A DNA stretch of 20,668 nt from JBCBXA01 sp039816825. Its GTDB lineage: Bacteria; Pseudomonadota; Alphaproteobacteria; Rhizobiales; Rhizobiaceae. The notes under the pieces were generated by a model that saw nothing but the letters and a program-made list of their open reading frames with translations, was not told where the DNA came from and ran no database searches. Below are positions 1 to 6,583 of this stretch, piece after piece (the stretch's first letter is position 1; each line of letters starts with the position of its first letter). The DNA lies in contig JBCBXA010000047.1 of the NCBI GenBank assembly GCA_039816825.1, forward strand, positions 1 to 20,668, given 5' to 3'. The position numbers and the translations under genes were made by a program.

Positions 1-607
1 CGCCTATTGCAAACGGGGCGGTCGCCATGTCTCCACTCAGAAACTCGGAATAGACGGTTGTTCCGTCCGGCCCGTTCACGCGGATGATCGTTTCAGAGAA
101 GCGCTCCGTAAAGGCGATGGTCGCTTCGGCCTGGGCATCAATGGCGGACGAACTGGCGAGCGTCACAAGGGACGTTCGCGCCAGGGCGAGATCCGGTGCT
201 GCGGGCACCTCCAGCGACTGCAGATCAAACGCCACGGCTGTGCCGCCGATGACCAGACTTACGGCGTCCAGAAAGCCAGCCTGCTGACGATTGAATTCTG
301 TTTCGAGTTCCTCAGGGGAAAGTGCCCGAAGCCTGTCATAGACTGCGGCTTGGGGCGTCTCTTCCGTGTTCTCATGATCATCGCCAATATCAGCCAGCCA
401 GGCCTCCAGATTCGTCTCGATGATGAGCACGGCCCGTCCATCTTCAAGGCTCATATCCACAATCGACGGGCGAACTTCATGGGCATTGGTCGGTGAAATG
501 ATGGCCAGAAATCCCATCACAAGCGCCACAAAAAACAGGCATGGGAGAGCTGCTATCTGCCAAATGCGGTTGCCGCTGACCGCGCGCGTAACATATGTTC
601 GGTCCAT
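1..607 (-). CDS. HupE/UreJ-type membrane protein, N-terminal part (runs off the left edge)
   Basis: An open frame on the reverse strand starts at ATG 607 and stays open to base 1, giving the first 202 residues. Residues 1-42 look like a signal peptide: a basic start (MDRTYVTR), a hydrophobic run around residues 19-37, and a T-N-A cleavage site. The mature chain would begin HEVRPSIVDMSLEDG, typical of the extracytoplasmic N-terminal domain of HupE/UreJ_2 proteins, which carry a C-terminal membrane domain of several helices; that part lies outside the window. Family members are linked to hydrogenase/urease clusters or to nickel or cobalt uptake, but many have no proven function. A purine-rich GGGGGAAG on the coding strand (617-624) may be the ribosome binding site. 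It is divergent from the DUF4198 gene, which fits a metal-related role. The family call is by sequence feel; the substrate is inferred. Confidence 0.75.
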   Translation of the reverse strand, partial: MDRTYVTRAVSGNRIWQIAALPCLFFVALVMGFLAIISPTNAHEVRPSIVDMSLEDGRAVLIIETNLEAWLADIGDDHENTEETPQAAVYDRLRALSPEELETEFNRQQAGFLDAVSLVIGGTAVAFDLQSLEVPAAPDLALARTSLVTLASSSAIDAQAEATIAFTERFSETIIRVNGPDGTTVYSEFLSGDMATAPFAIG

Positions 608-1547
608 GAAATCCCGCTTCCCCCAAGATATCGTGCAAGATATCGTGCGACCCGAACCTAGCCACGATTTTCATCGCTGTCGCAACCTCGTACGCGCTCG
701 CTTTCGATCACCGGCGAAGCTTGCGTCGGGGCTGTCACTTGCCTTGGTTGTGCTTTTTTCACAAGCGGCCCAAGCCCACGAGTTCTGGCTCTGGCCGGAG
801 AGTTATGAGATTGACCCGGGACAGGCCGCGACGGCGACCATCCGCGTCGGAGAGCATTTCAAAGGCAATTCGTACACTTACAACCCGCGTGATTTTGAGC
901 GGTTTGATGTTCTCATGGCGGGAGAAATGTCTCCCGTGTCGGGCCAATTGGGTGACCGTCCGGCCATGCGGGTGCCTGACGCTGAACCTGGCCTGCTGAT
1001 CGGCATACACCAAAGTGATTTGGACCGCCTGACCTACAGCGACTTTGAGAAGTTCAAGACCTTCGCCCGGCTGGAGGGAGAAGACGCTGCTATCGATGCC
1101 CACACGATGCGAGGTCTTCCTGAAAGCGGCTTTGAGGAGGTCTACAGGCGTTTTGCAAAGACCTACCTGAGTGTCGGAACCGGCGAGGGTATGGACCGTC
1201 CCGTTGGCATGGCGTTTGAGCTGGTTGCGCTCACCAATCCCTATACCGATAAGGGCGACATGCGTTTCCAGCTGCTTCGGGATGGGAAACCCGATGCCAA
1301 TGCCCAGGTCGCCGTCTGGTCCAGAGAGTTGGGAGCGGCGACGGAGGCCGGCTCTCCGACAAAGGGCGACAGAGTGCTGTTCAGGACCGATGACATGGGC
1401 GAGGTTGCAATCCCCACAGTCAAAGGGCGTGAATATCTTGCAAGCGCCGTGCGCATCCTTCAGCCCGGTCCGGCGGAACTGGCGGCAAGACCGGATGCGG
1501 TCTGGTACAGCCTTTGGGCATCCGCGACATGGCTCGCCACCAACTAG
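606..1547 (+). CDS. Secreted DUF4198 protein, probably metal-related
   Basis: A 313-residue protein if ATG 606 is used. It has an Ala/Leu-rich export signal (residues 39-57, ending SQAAQA), after which the mature chain would start HEFWLWPESYEIDPG. An N-terminal His-Glu-Phe-Trp directly after the signal peptide is typical of DUF4198 proteins, periplasmic beta-rich proteins often found beside nickel/cobalt transport genes. The rest has the alternating pattern of a beta-sandwich, including LLRDGKPDANAQVAVWSRE and TDDMGEVAIPTVKGREY. The start is doubtful: ATG 606 overlaps the start codon of the divergent gene by two bases, has no visible Shine-Dalgarno, and gives an overlong signal peptide. GTG 633 or GTG 645 are alternatives, also without a clear ribosome binding site. 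sppA follows after 19 bases. Function is inferred from family and neighbour only. Confidence 0.75.
   Translation: MKSRFPQDIVQDIVRPEPSHDFHRCRNLVRARFRSPAKLASGLSLALVVLFSQAAQAHEFWLWPESYEIDPGQAATATIRVGEHFKGNSYTYNPRDFERFDVLMAGEMSPVSGQLGDRPAMRVPDAEPGLLIGIHQSDLDRLTYSDFEKFKTFARLEGEDAAIDAHTMRGLPESGFEEVYRRFAKTYLSVGTGEGMDRPVGMAFELVALTNPYTDKGDMRFQLLRDGKPDANAQVAVWSRELGAATEAGSPTKGDRVLFRTDDMGEVAIPTVKGREYLASAVRILQPGPAELAARPDAVWYSLWASATWLATN
624..647. repeat. Tandem 12-bp duplication containing GATATC
   Basis: CAAGATATCGTG occurs at 624-635 and again, identically and with no gap, at 636-647. Each unit contains the palindrome GATATC. The stretch TGCAAGATATCGTGCG (634-649) is close to a 16-bp palindrome. It lies just upstream of the - strand HupE-type start (607) and inside the extreme 5' end of the DUF4198 frame, where it encodes a duplicated QDIV. 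It could be a simple slippage duplication or a double operator for a regulator of the divergent pair. Confidence 0.7.
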
Positions 1548-1566
1548 CGTGTCATAGGGAAGGCAT

Positions 1567-2613
1567 ATGGCAGTGATCACCAATCCATCGGCACTGGCCG
1601 CATCGCGTCGTGAGCGGGCTCGTCTGACGCTGTGGCGCCTGCTGGCGTTTGCAGCCTTTGTTCTCGCCTGCCTGGCAGTGGCCTGGGGGGCTGGCGCTTT
1701 TAGAAACCTGTCGGATGGCGCGTCGCCCCACATCGCCCGTGTCGCGATTGAGGGGCCGATCTTCGACAACCGTCGCCTGCTCAAACTGCTCGAAGACGTG
1801 GGCGAAGACGACAACGTGAAAGCCGTCATTCTCGACATGAACACGCCCGGCGGCACAACTGTCGGTGGGGAAGCGATTTATGAAGCGGTGAAGGCATTGG
1901 CGGAGACCAAGCCTGTCGTCACGCAAGTCGGCACCCTGGCGGCATCGGCGGGTTACATGATCGCTGTTGGAACGGACCAGATTTTTGTGCGCCGTTCCTC
2001 CATCATCGGTTCGATTGGCGTGATCTTCACCTACGCCAATGCAACAGAACTGCTCGACCGGATTGGCATCGAGGTAAAGGATATCAAGACCGGGGTTCTG
2101 AAGGCCGAACCGGCACCCTACCAGAACGCCCCGGCTGAACTCGAACCCAGCCTTCGCGAGCTGATCGATGACACCTATCAATGGTTCGTGGGTATCGTGG
2201 CCGAAGAGCGTGGTCTTGACCGCGCAGAGGTGCTGCGCCTCGCCGACGGACGCATTGTGTCGGGCACCAGAGGCGTGGAGTTGAAGCTGGCAGATGCCAT
2301 TGGTGGCGAGTTGGAGGCCATCGCCTGGCTCGAGAAAGAGCGCGATATTCAGGTTGATCTGGAAGTGCGGACTTGGTCTGTGGCCGAGCCTCGAACTCTT
2401 GGGCTTTTCAGCCTGGGCAGCGTGGTGAAATCGGTGCTTTCGCGCCTTGGGGTCGCCTCATCGGGAGAGCTTGGCGTTGCGGCCAACGCGATTTTTCACG
2501 CTTTGGAACCGGTTGTAGTGCTGGACTCGGAGGCAGAAGGCGGTTTGAATGCCGCCCCTGCGGTAGGTCTCAAGTCGGTTTTTCGGGCTGGGGACGTGGC
2601 GGCACAGCCGTAA
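1567..2613 (+). CDS. sppA: Signal peptide peptidase SppA, short S49 form
   Basis: A 348-residue S49-family serine protease of the membrane, which degrades signal peptides left after export. A single N-terminal membrane anchor lies at about residues 22-43, followed by a periplasmic protease domain. The nucleophile is Ser127 in GTLAASAGYMIA and the general base is Lys179 in KDIKTGVLKAEPAP, the Ser/Lys dyad of this family. The substrate-side segment ILDMNTPGGTTVGGEAIYEA and the glycine-rich SIIGSIGVIF are also conserved. The length fits the single-domain bacterial/archaeal type, not the roughly 600-residue E. coli double-domain form. The start ATG 1567 follows a GGAAGG ribosome binding site (1558-1563). 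Directly downstream is ihfB, a linkage common in alphaproteobacteria. The last 40 or so residues are Ala/Gly-rich and poorly conserved. Confidence 0.93.
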   Translation: MAVITNPSALAASRRERARLTLWRLLAFAAFVLACLAVAWGAGAFRNLSDGASPHIARVAIEGPIFDNRRLLKLLEDVGEDDNVKAVILDMNTPGGTTVGGEAIYEAVKALAETKPVVTQVGTLAASAGYMIAVGTDQIFVRRSSIIGSIGVIFTYANATELLDRIGIEVKDIKTGVLKAEPAPYQNAPAELEPSLRELIDDTYQWFVGIVAEERGLDRAEVLRLADGRIVSGTRGVELKLADAIGGELEAIAWLEKERDIQVDLEVRTWSVAEPRTLGLFSLGSVVKSVLSRLGVASSGELGVAANAIFHALEPVVVLDSEAEGGLNAAPAVGLKSVFRAGDVAAQP

Positions 2614-2649
2614 GGCGCTTGGCGCGCTGTGCACAGGAGATGGTTGTCC

Positions 2650-2934
2650 ATGATCAAGTCTGAACTCATCCAGAACATTGCCGAAAGGAACCCGCATCTG
2701 TTCCAGCGGGACGTGGAGAACATCGTCAACGCGGTTTTCGATACGATTGGTGACGCTCTGGCCGACGGCAACCGTGTTGAACTGCGCGGTTTCGGTGCCT
2801 TCTCAGTCAAGAACCGCCCCAGCAGGCAGGGCCGAAACCCCCGCACGGGTGAGTCCGTTTTCGTCGAAGAGAAATGGGTCCCCTTTTTCAAGACCGGCAA
2901 AGAGCTTCGCGAGCGGCTGAACCAAGACAGCTAG
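2650..2934 (+). CDS. ihfB: Integration host factor subunit beta
   Basis: A 94-residue DNA-bending protein of the HU/IHF family, which pairs with IHF alpha to bend DNA at specific sites in replication, recombination and transcription. The start MIKSELIQNIAERNPHLFQRD is diagnostic for the beta subunit, and the beta-arm region VELRGFGAFSVKNRPSRQGRNPRTGE carries the conserved RNP tip that intercalates DNA. ATG 2650 is chosen because it begins the family's standard N-terminus. An in-frame ATG at 2629 would add seven residues unlike the family. An AGGAG lies about ten bases upstream of 2650. It sits 36 bases after sppA and about 100 bases before lapA. Confidence 0.96.
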   Translation: MIKSELIQNIAERNPHLFQRDVENIVNAVFDTIGDALADGNRVELRGFGAFSVKNRPSRQGRNPRTGESVFVEEKWVPFFKTGKELRERLNQDS

Positions 2935-2984
2935 AGAGGCCTGGCCCATCCACCATGCAACCGATCGGCTTTCCGCTTGTTCAT

Positions 2985-3030
2985 TCCCAAAGTGGTCGGT
3001 AATCGTCTGCTGAGACCTGTGACTTTGGGA
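2985..3030 (+). promoter_or_regulatory. Long hairpin covering the lapA ribosome binding site
   Basis: TCCCAAAGT (2985-2993) is the exact reverse complement of ACTTTGGGA (3022-3030). Inside it GGTC (2994-2997) pairs with GACC (3014-3017), leaving a four-base one-sided bulge. The 3' arm includes GGGA of the GGGAG (3027-3031) that lies seven bases before the lapA GTG start. In mRNA this fold would hide the Shine-Dalgarno. There is no U-run after the stem, so it does not look like a standard terminator for ihfB. A regulatory role is an inference. Confidence 0.5.
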
Positions 3031-3038
3031 GCCCGTTT

Positions 3039-3422
3039 GTGTTGCGCCGCATTTTTCAAATTCTGATCGTCATTCCCGTCGGCCTGGTTTTGCTGATGTT
3101 TATGATCGCCAATCGCCGCTCGGTCCTTCTTTCTTTTGATCCATTTACCCAAGACAATCCCGCTCTTGCGTTCGAGGTACCGTTGTTCGTTCTGATATTT
3201 GGCGCTTTGCTTGTGGGGCTTGTTCTCGGCGGTGCCGTGGTGTGGGCACGCCAGCATCGCTATCGCAAGCTGGCGCGGGAAGAGCACCGCGAAGTTGAGC
3301 GGCTGAAAGGCCGGGTCGAAGCGGAAAAGACTCGTGCCGACACCCACGATCCCGCTGTGCCGACGCCTGGCCAGGGCGGTTCTGCAATTCAGCCTGCACT
3401 TGCCAAGCTTGAGAGCTTCTAG
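3039..3422 (+). CDS. lapA: LapA-domain membrane protein (DUF1049)
   Basis: A 127-residue inner membrane protein with two hydrophobic helices (about residues 5-24 and 46-69). The IANRRSVLLSFDP segment between them is the LapA/DUF1049 signature. A charged, probably coiled-coil cytoplasmic tail (KLAREEHREVERLKGRVEAE) and a Pro/Gly-rich end follow. In E. coli, LapA acts with LapB in balancing lipopolysaccharide assembly; in alphaproteobacteria the role is less certain and no lapB is visible here. The start is GTG 3039, supported by GGGAG at 3027-3031 with a seven-base spacer; TTG 3042 is also possible. The ribosome binding site lies within a predicted hairpin. The next gene begins seven bases after the stop, so the two are probably cotranscribed. 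Confidence 0.85.
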   Translation: MLRRIFQILIVIPVGLVLLMFMIANRRSVLLSFDPFTQDNPALAFEVPLFVLIFGALLVGLVLGGAVVWARQHRYRKLAREEHREVERLKGRVEAEKTRADTHDPAVPTPGQGGSAIQPALAKLESF

Positions 3423-3428
3423 CGGGTC

Positions 3429-4397
3429 GTGCGGGACTACTCAGCCGACGATATAGCGTCGATCTCAACGCCTGGCCTGATGGTTGAGGCGCTTCGGTCG
3501 GCCTTTCAGGCTGATCTCGTGGCGCCCGTGAGGCACCACCATCGAATTGAGAAGTCCGGCGAGCCGGACGCGACCCTGCTTCTCATGCCAGCCTGGAGCG
3601 GCGCAAACCAGCAGTCGGACTCCTATGCCGGGGTCAAACTGGTGACTGTTGTTCCCGGCAACAGCCATCGAGGCGTGGCCACGATCAACGGCGTTTACGT
3701 TCTCAACGACGGCCAAACCGGCGAGCCCGTCGCACTGTTCGATGGAGCCATGCTCACTGTTCTGCGCACCGCTGCGGCCTCCGCTCTGGCTGCTGACTAT
3801 TTGGCGCGCTCTGACGCTCGAAACCTCACCATGATCGGCGCGGGCGCCATGGCGCCGCATCTCATTGCCGCTCATGCAGCCATTCGGCCCATTGAGAGCG
3901 TCACCATATGGAACCGCAACCTTTCAAAGGCTGAGTCCCTGGCTGAGAAGCTCAGCGGGTCCACCGAGCTTCGCGTCGAAGCGACCGGTGACCTCCCGGC
4001 GGCGATACGATCAGCTGACCTGGTATCGGCCGCCACACTTTCCACCGAGCCGCTCATCTTCGCCGACGACGTTCAGCCCGGCACACATGTGGATCTGGTG
4101 GGCGCGTTCTCGCCCGATATGCGCGAGAGCGAAGGCAGGCTTCTGGGACTGGCCGAGGTGTATGCTGACACGATGGCGGGGGTTGAGTCAGAGGCCGGGG
4201 ACGTCATCCAAGCGGTTCGAGAGAACCATCTTGCGTTTGCCGAAATCAAGGCTGATCTGTTTGACCTCGCCCGAGGTCACCATCCGGGTCGATCGCCTGA
4301 AACAGACATCACTGTTTTCAAGTCAGTGGGCGCCGCGATTGAAGACTTGGCGGCTGCCGCCGCTATCCATCAACGGTGCCTGGCGACCGCCGGTTGA
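3429..4397 (+). CDS. Ornithine cyclodeaminase / mu-crystallin family protein
   Basis: A 322-residue NAD(P)-dependent enzyme of the OCD/mu-crystallin family, which includes ornithine cyclodeaminase, delta-1-pyrroline-2-carboxylate reductase, alanine dehydrogenase and ketimine reductases. Visible signatures are the substrate-binding lysine in YAGVKLVTVVPGN (Lys70), LFDGAMLTVLRTAAASALAADYLA (residues 104-127, with Arg113), the dinucleotide loop MIGAGAMAPHLIAAH (135-149), and HVDLVGAFSPDMRE near residue 220. The start is GTG 3429, seven bases after the lapA stop, with no strong ribosome binding site, which suggests translation coupled to lapA. Related bacteria often have trpF and trpB/trpA at this place after lapA, so the gene may be an insertion or a local rearrangement. 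Whether the substrate is ornithine, pyrroline-2-carboxylate or another imine cannot be told from the sequence. Confidence 0.88.
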   Translation: MRDYSADDIASISTPGLMVEALRSAFQADLVAPVRHHHRIEKSGEPDATLLLMPAWSGANQQSDSYAGVKLVTVVPGNSHRGVATINGVYVLNDGQTGEPVALFDGAMLTVLRTAAASALAADYLARSDARNLTMIGAGAMAPHLIAAHAAIRPIESVTIWNRNLSKAESLAEKLSGSTELRVEATGDLPAAIRSADLVSAATLSTEPLIFADDVQPGTHVDLVGAFSPDMRESEGRLLGLAEVYADTMAGVESEAGDVIQAVRENHLAFAEIKADLFDLARGHHPGRSPETDITVFKSVGAAIEDLAAAAAIHQRCLATAG

Positions 4398-4496
4398 TCA
4401 GCCGATGGCCGATACGATGATGGCCAGAACGATGCAGATGGCCAGGCTCCAGAGAGCGACCGTCCAATGGTTTTCGACATAATCTTCAGAACGCAT
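4398..4496 (-). CDS. Small single-pass membrane protein, 32 residues
   Basis: A reverse-strand frame starts at ATG 4496 and stops at 4398-4400, directly abutting the convergent OCD stop (4395-4397). The product has a charged N-terminus (MRSEDYVENHWT) and one hydrophobic helix (residues 12-31, VALWSLAICIVLAIIVSAIG). GGAGAG lies with its GGAG six bases before the ATG, a good ribosome binding site. A plausible promoter lies about 50 bases upstream. I do not recognise a family. Tiny membrane proteins of this shape often act as accessory subunits of oxidases, transporters or kinases, but nothing here tells which. The frame extends upstream in principle, but those residues (Pro/Arg-rich) do not look coding. 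Confidence 0.55.
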   Translation of the reverse strand: MRSEDYVENHWTVALWSLAICIVLAIIVSAIG

Positions 4497-4542
4497 CCAT
4501 CTCTCCACCGGTTCGGGAGCATGCTGCAAGCGTGCATGCCCC

Positions 4543-4566
4543 GAGATTAGACATGAGATTAGACAG
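4543..4566. repeat. Tandem 12-bp-period repeat GAGATTAGACA
   Basis: GAGATTAGACA occurs at 4543-4553 and again at 4555-4565, separated by one base, so the period is 12. It lies in the 115-base gap between the - strand small membrane protein and the + strand methyltransferase. It is followed by a six-base inverted repeat, GGGCAA/TTGCCC (4566-4571 and 4578-4583). Confidence 0.7.
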
Positions 4567-4571
4567 GGCAA
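4544..4571 (-). promoter_or_regulatory. Candidate promoter for the 32-residue protein
   Basis: On the reverse strand TTGCCC (plus positions 4566-4571) is followed after 16 bases by TAATCT (plus 4544-4549), a reasonable match to a sigma-70 type -35/-10 pair. Transcription would start near 4537, giving a leader of about 40 bases to the ATG at 4496. A second copy of TAATCT lies inside the spacer because of the local tandem repeat. This is pattern matching only. Confidence 0.3.
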
Positions 4572-4611
4572 CGGCTTTTGCCCAGCCCATTCTTGCCGTA
4601 CGTACCGGTCC

Positions 4612-5676
4612 ATGAGCCGTCCTCGATCACAGAGTAAGTCGCACCAGCAACGACGACCGCAAGCTGCCATGGTTGGCGGAGCTGCCGCGCCGGACAACGC
4701 GCCAGACAACGGGCCCGACAGTCCGGCTTTTTCGCGCATGGGTGTTGCTGCGGATCGCAGGCTTTCGGAAGCGGTTCCCGAGGTTCTGGAGACCCGTTCG
4801 GACGAGAACTACGCCCTGGTCGACTCGGGTCACGGCCTCAAGCTGGAGCGCTATGGGCCCTATCGCGTGGTTCGGCCCGAGGCCGCCGCGCTCTGGACTC
4901 CGCTTTTGGCAGCCAGAGAATGGGACGACGTGGATGCGGTCTTCACGGGCGATACCGACGAAGAAGGCCCGGGCCGCTGGCGCTTTCCAAAAGCCCCACT
5001 CGGCGAAACCTGGCCCATGATGTTTGATGGCGTCGCCTTCCATGGCCGCTTCACGTCTTTCCGCCACGTTGGTGTCTTTCCGGAGCAGGCGGCGCACTGG
5101 CGATGGATGGTGGATCGGATCAAGGCCGCCAAAACGCAGGGCCGCACACCGCGTATTCTCAATCTGTTCGGCTATACCGGACTGGCATCACTGGTGGCGG
5201 CCAATGCAGGGGCGGAAGTCACCCATGTCGATGCTTCCAAAAAGGCGATTGGCTGGGCCCGTGAGAACCAGAACTTGGCCAGGCTCACTGACAAACCCAT
5301 CCGTTGGATCTGTGATGATGCCATGAAGTTCGTCCTTCGTGAGGGGCGTCGAGGCAAGACCTATGACGGCATTCTGCTCGATCCGCCAAAATATGGCCGT
5401 GGGCCCAAGGGCGAGGTTTGGCAGCTCTTCGAGCACTTGCCCGACATGCTTTCTGCCGTGGAAACAATTGCTGATCCCCGCGCTGATTTTGTGGTTTTGA
5501 CCTCCTATGCCGTGCGGCAGAGCTTCTATGGCCTGCACGAACTCATGCAGGAGGTTTTTGCTGCTCGTGGCGGGCATCTGGCGTCGGGAGAGTTGCTGCT
5601 GCGTGAGGAGACCGGTGGCCGGTCGCTCTCCACGTCGCTGTTTTCGCGCTGGACGGGGGAAAAGCCAGATGGCTGA
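4612..5676 (+). CDS. Class I SAM-dependent methyltransferase, RlmI/COG1092-like
   Basis: A 354-residue protein. The SAM-binding motif I is RILNLFGYTGLASL (residues 181-194), the acidic end of beta-2 is VTHVDASKKAIGWARENQ (203-220), and motif IV is LLDPPKYGRGP (256-265). This is the layout of the Methyltrans_SAM family that includes RlmI (23S rRNA m5C). It lacks an N-terminal PUA domain, and motif VI reads VVLTSYAVR where RlmI has a TCSC-type cysteine; the only cysteine I see is Cys234 in WICDD. RNA is still the likeliest substrate, since a SpoU-type RNA methyltransferase gene overlaps its end, but the target is unknown. The first 45 residues are low-complexity (APDNAPDNGPD), so Met43 is a possible alternative start. 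The stop overlaps the next gene by eight bases. Confidence 0.8.
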   Translation: MSRPRSQSKSHQQRRPQAAMVGGAAAPDNAPDNGPDSPAFSRMGVAADRRLSEAVPEVLETRSDENYALVDSGHGLKLERYGPYRVVRPEAAALWTPLLAAREWDDVDAVFTGDTDEEGPGRWRFPKAPLGETWPMMFDGVAFHGRFTSFRHVGVFPEQAAHWRWMVDRIKAAKTQGRTPRILNLFGYTGLASLVAANAGAEVTHVDASKKAIGWARENQNLARLTDKPIRWICDDAMKFVLREGRRGKTYDGILLDPPKYGRGPKGEVWQLFEHLPDMLSAVETIADPRADFVVLTSYAVRQSFYGLHELMQEVFAARGGHLASGELLLREETGGRSLSTSLFSRWTGEKPDG

Positions 5677-6583
5677 GCCGGCAACTCGCAAACCCGGTCG
5701 CGTCCATCAGATCAGTTCGGCGGCCAACCCGATCATCAAGTCACTGCGCGGCCTGTCCCTGAAAAAGAATCGGGATGCTGAGGGCGTGTTCCTGGCCGAA
5801 GGTCTCAAACACGCCATCGATGCTCTGGACCGGGGCTGGACGGTACGCACACTGGTCTTGAGCGGTGGCGGTTCGGTGGGTGGCGAGGATTTGATCTCGC
5901 AAACGGCGGCGCGGGCTCGGGCCTCGGGCGCCGATGTGCTGGAAGTATCCGGCAAGGCCATGTCTGCCCTCGTCAAACGTGATAATGCGCAGCCCGTTCT
6001 CAGCGTAATCGACCAGCAGTGGCGCTCAGCTGCAGCGCTGCTCGACGCTCATCGGGGTGTTGATGATACGCTTCTCATTCTCGACCGGGTGCGAGACCCC
6101 GGCAATCTTGGCACCATCATCCGAACTTTGGATGGCGTCGGTGCATGTCGATTGCTGCTGGTGGGGGATTGTACCGATCCCTTCAGCCTGGAGGCGGTTC
6201 GCGCGTCCATGGGCTCGCTTTTTCATGTTGAGGTGGCGCGAACCACTCTGCAGGAGTTTCTGGCCTTGAGGCCCGGCTTGAAGGGGCAGCTTCTCGGCAC
6301 GCATCTGAAGGGAGCGGTTGACTGGCGTCAGCCGGACTACACCACCGGGCCCACAGCCATCGTGATGGGCAATGAACGCGAAGGGATGCGTCAGGAACTT
6401 GCGGATGTGTGCGACCGACTGATCCGGATTCCCATGGCGGGTGGTGCCGACAGCCTCAACCTGGCCGTGGCCACGGCTCTCACCCTGTTTGAAGCCAGGC
6501 GTCATCTTCTGGGCGATGGGGCCTTCAATCCCGGCTCTTCACGTCGGCACCTCAGCTGGGATGCTGTGGGGGAGACGGTCTGA
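5669..6583 (+). CDS. TrmH/SpoU-family RNA 2'-O-methyltransferase
   Basis: A 304-residue SPOUT methyltransferase that would methylate a ribose 2'-OH in tRNA or rRNA. The N-terminal part (ISSAANPIIKSLRGLSLKKNR...FLAEGLKHAIDAL) is the substrate-binding domain. The knotted SAM domain shows all three motifs: LILDRVRDPGNLGTIIRTLDG, AIVMGNEREGM, and IPMAGGADSLNLAVATALTLFE. ATG 5669 is chosen because it lies just inside the end of the preceding gene (eight-base overlap) and gives the usual family N-terminus; longer readings would run through the upstream gene. The stop TGA at 6581-6583 shares its last base with the lspA ATG. The arrangement implies coupled translation of three genes. The exact nucleotide target cannot be assigned. 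Confidence 0.92.
   Translation: MAEPATRKPGRVHQISSAANPIIKSLRGLSLKKNRDAEGVFLAEGLKHAIDALDRGWTVRTLVLSGGGSVGGEDLISQTAARARASGADVLEVSGKAMSALVKRDNAQPVLSVIDQQWRSAAALLDAHRGVDDTLLILDRVRDPGNLGTIIRTLDGVGACRLLLVGDCTDPFSLEAVRASMGSLFHVEVARTTLQEFLALRPGLKGQLLGTHLKGAVDWRQPDYTTGPTAIVMGNEREGMRQELADVCDRLIRIPMAGGADSLNLAVATALTLFEARRHLLGDGAFNPGSSRRHLSWDAVGETV

Noticed and set aside
420..605. Upstream extension of the DUF4198 frame to ATG 420
   Set aside because: It would run antisense through the signal peptide and first domain of the HupE-type gene, and the added residues look non-coding and precede the true export signal.
759..1856. A 365-codon antisense frame across the DUF4198 and sppA genes
   Set aside because: It crosses a gene boundary on the other strand, has Arg/Ser/His-rich composition and no recognisable motif, while both forward genes have clear family signatures.
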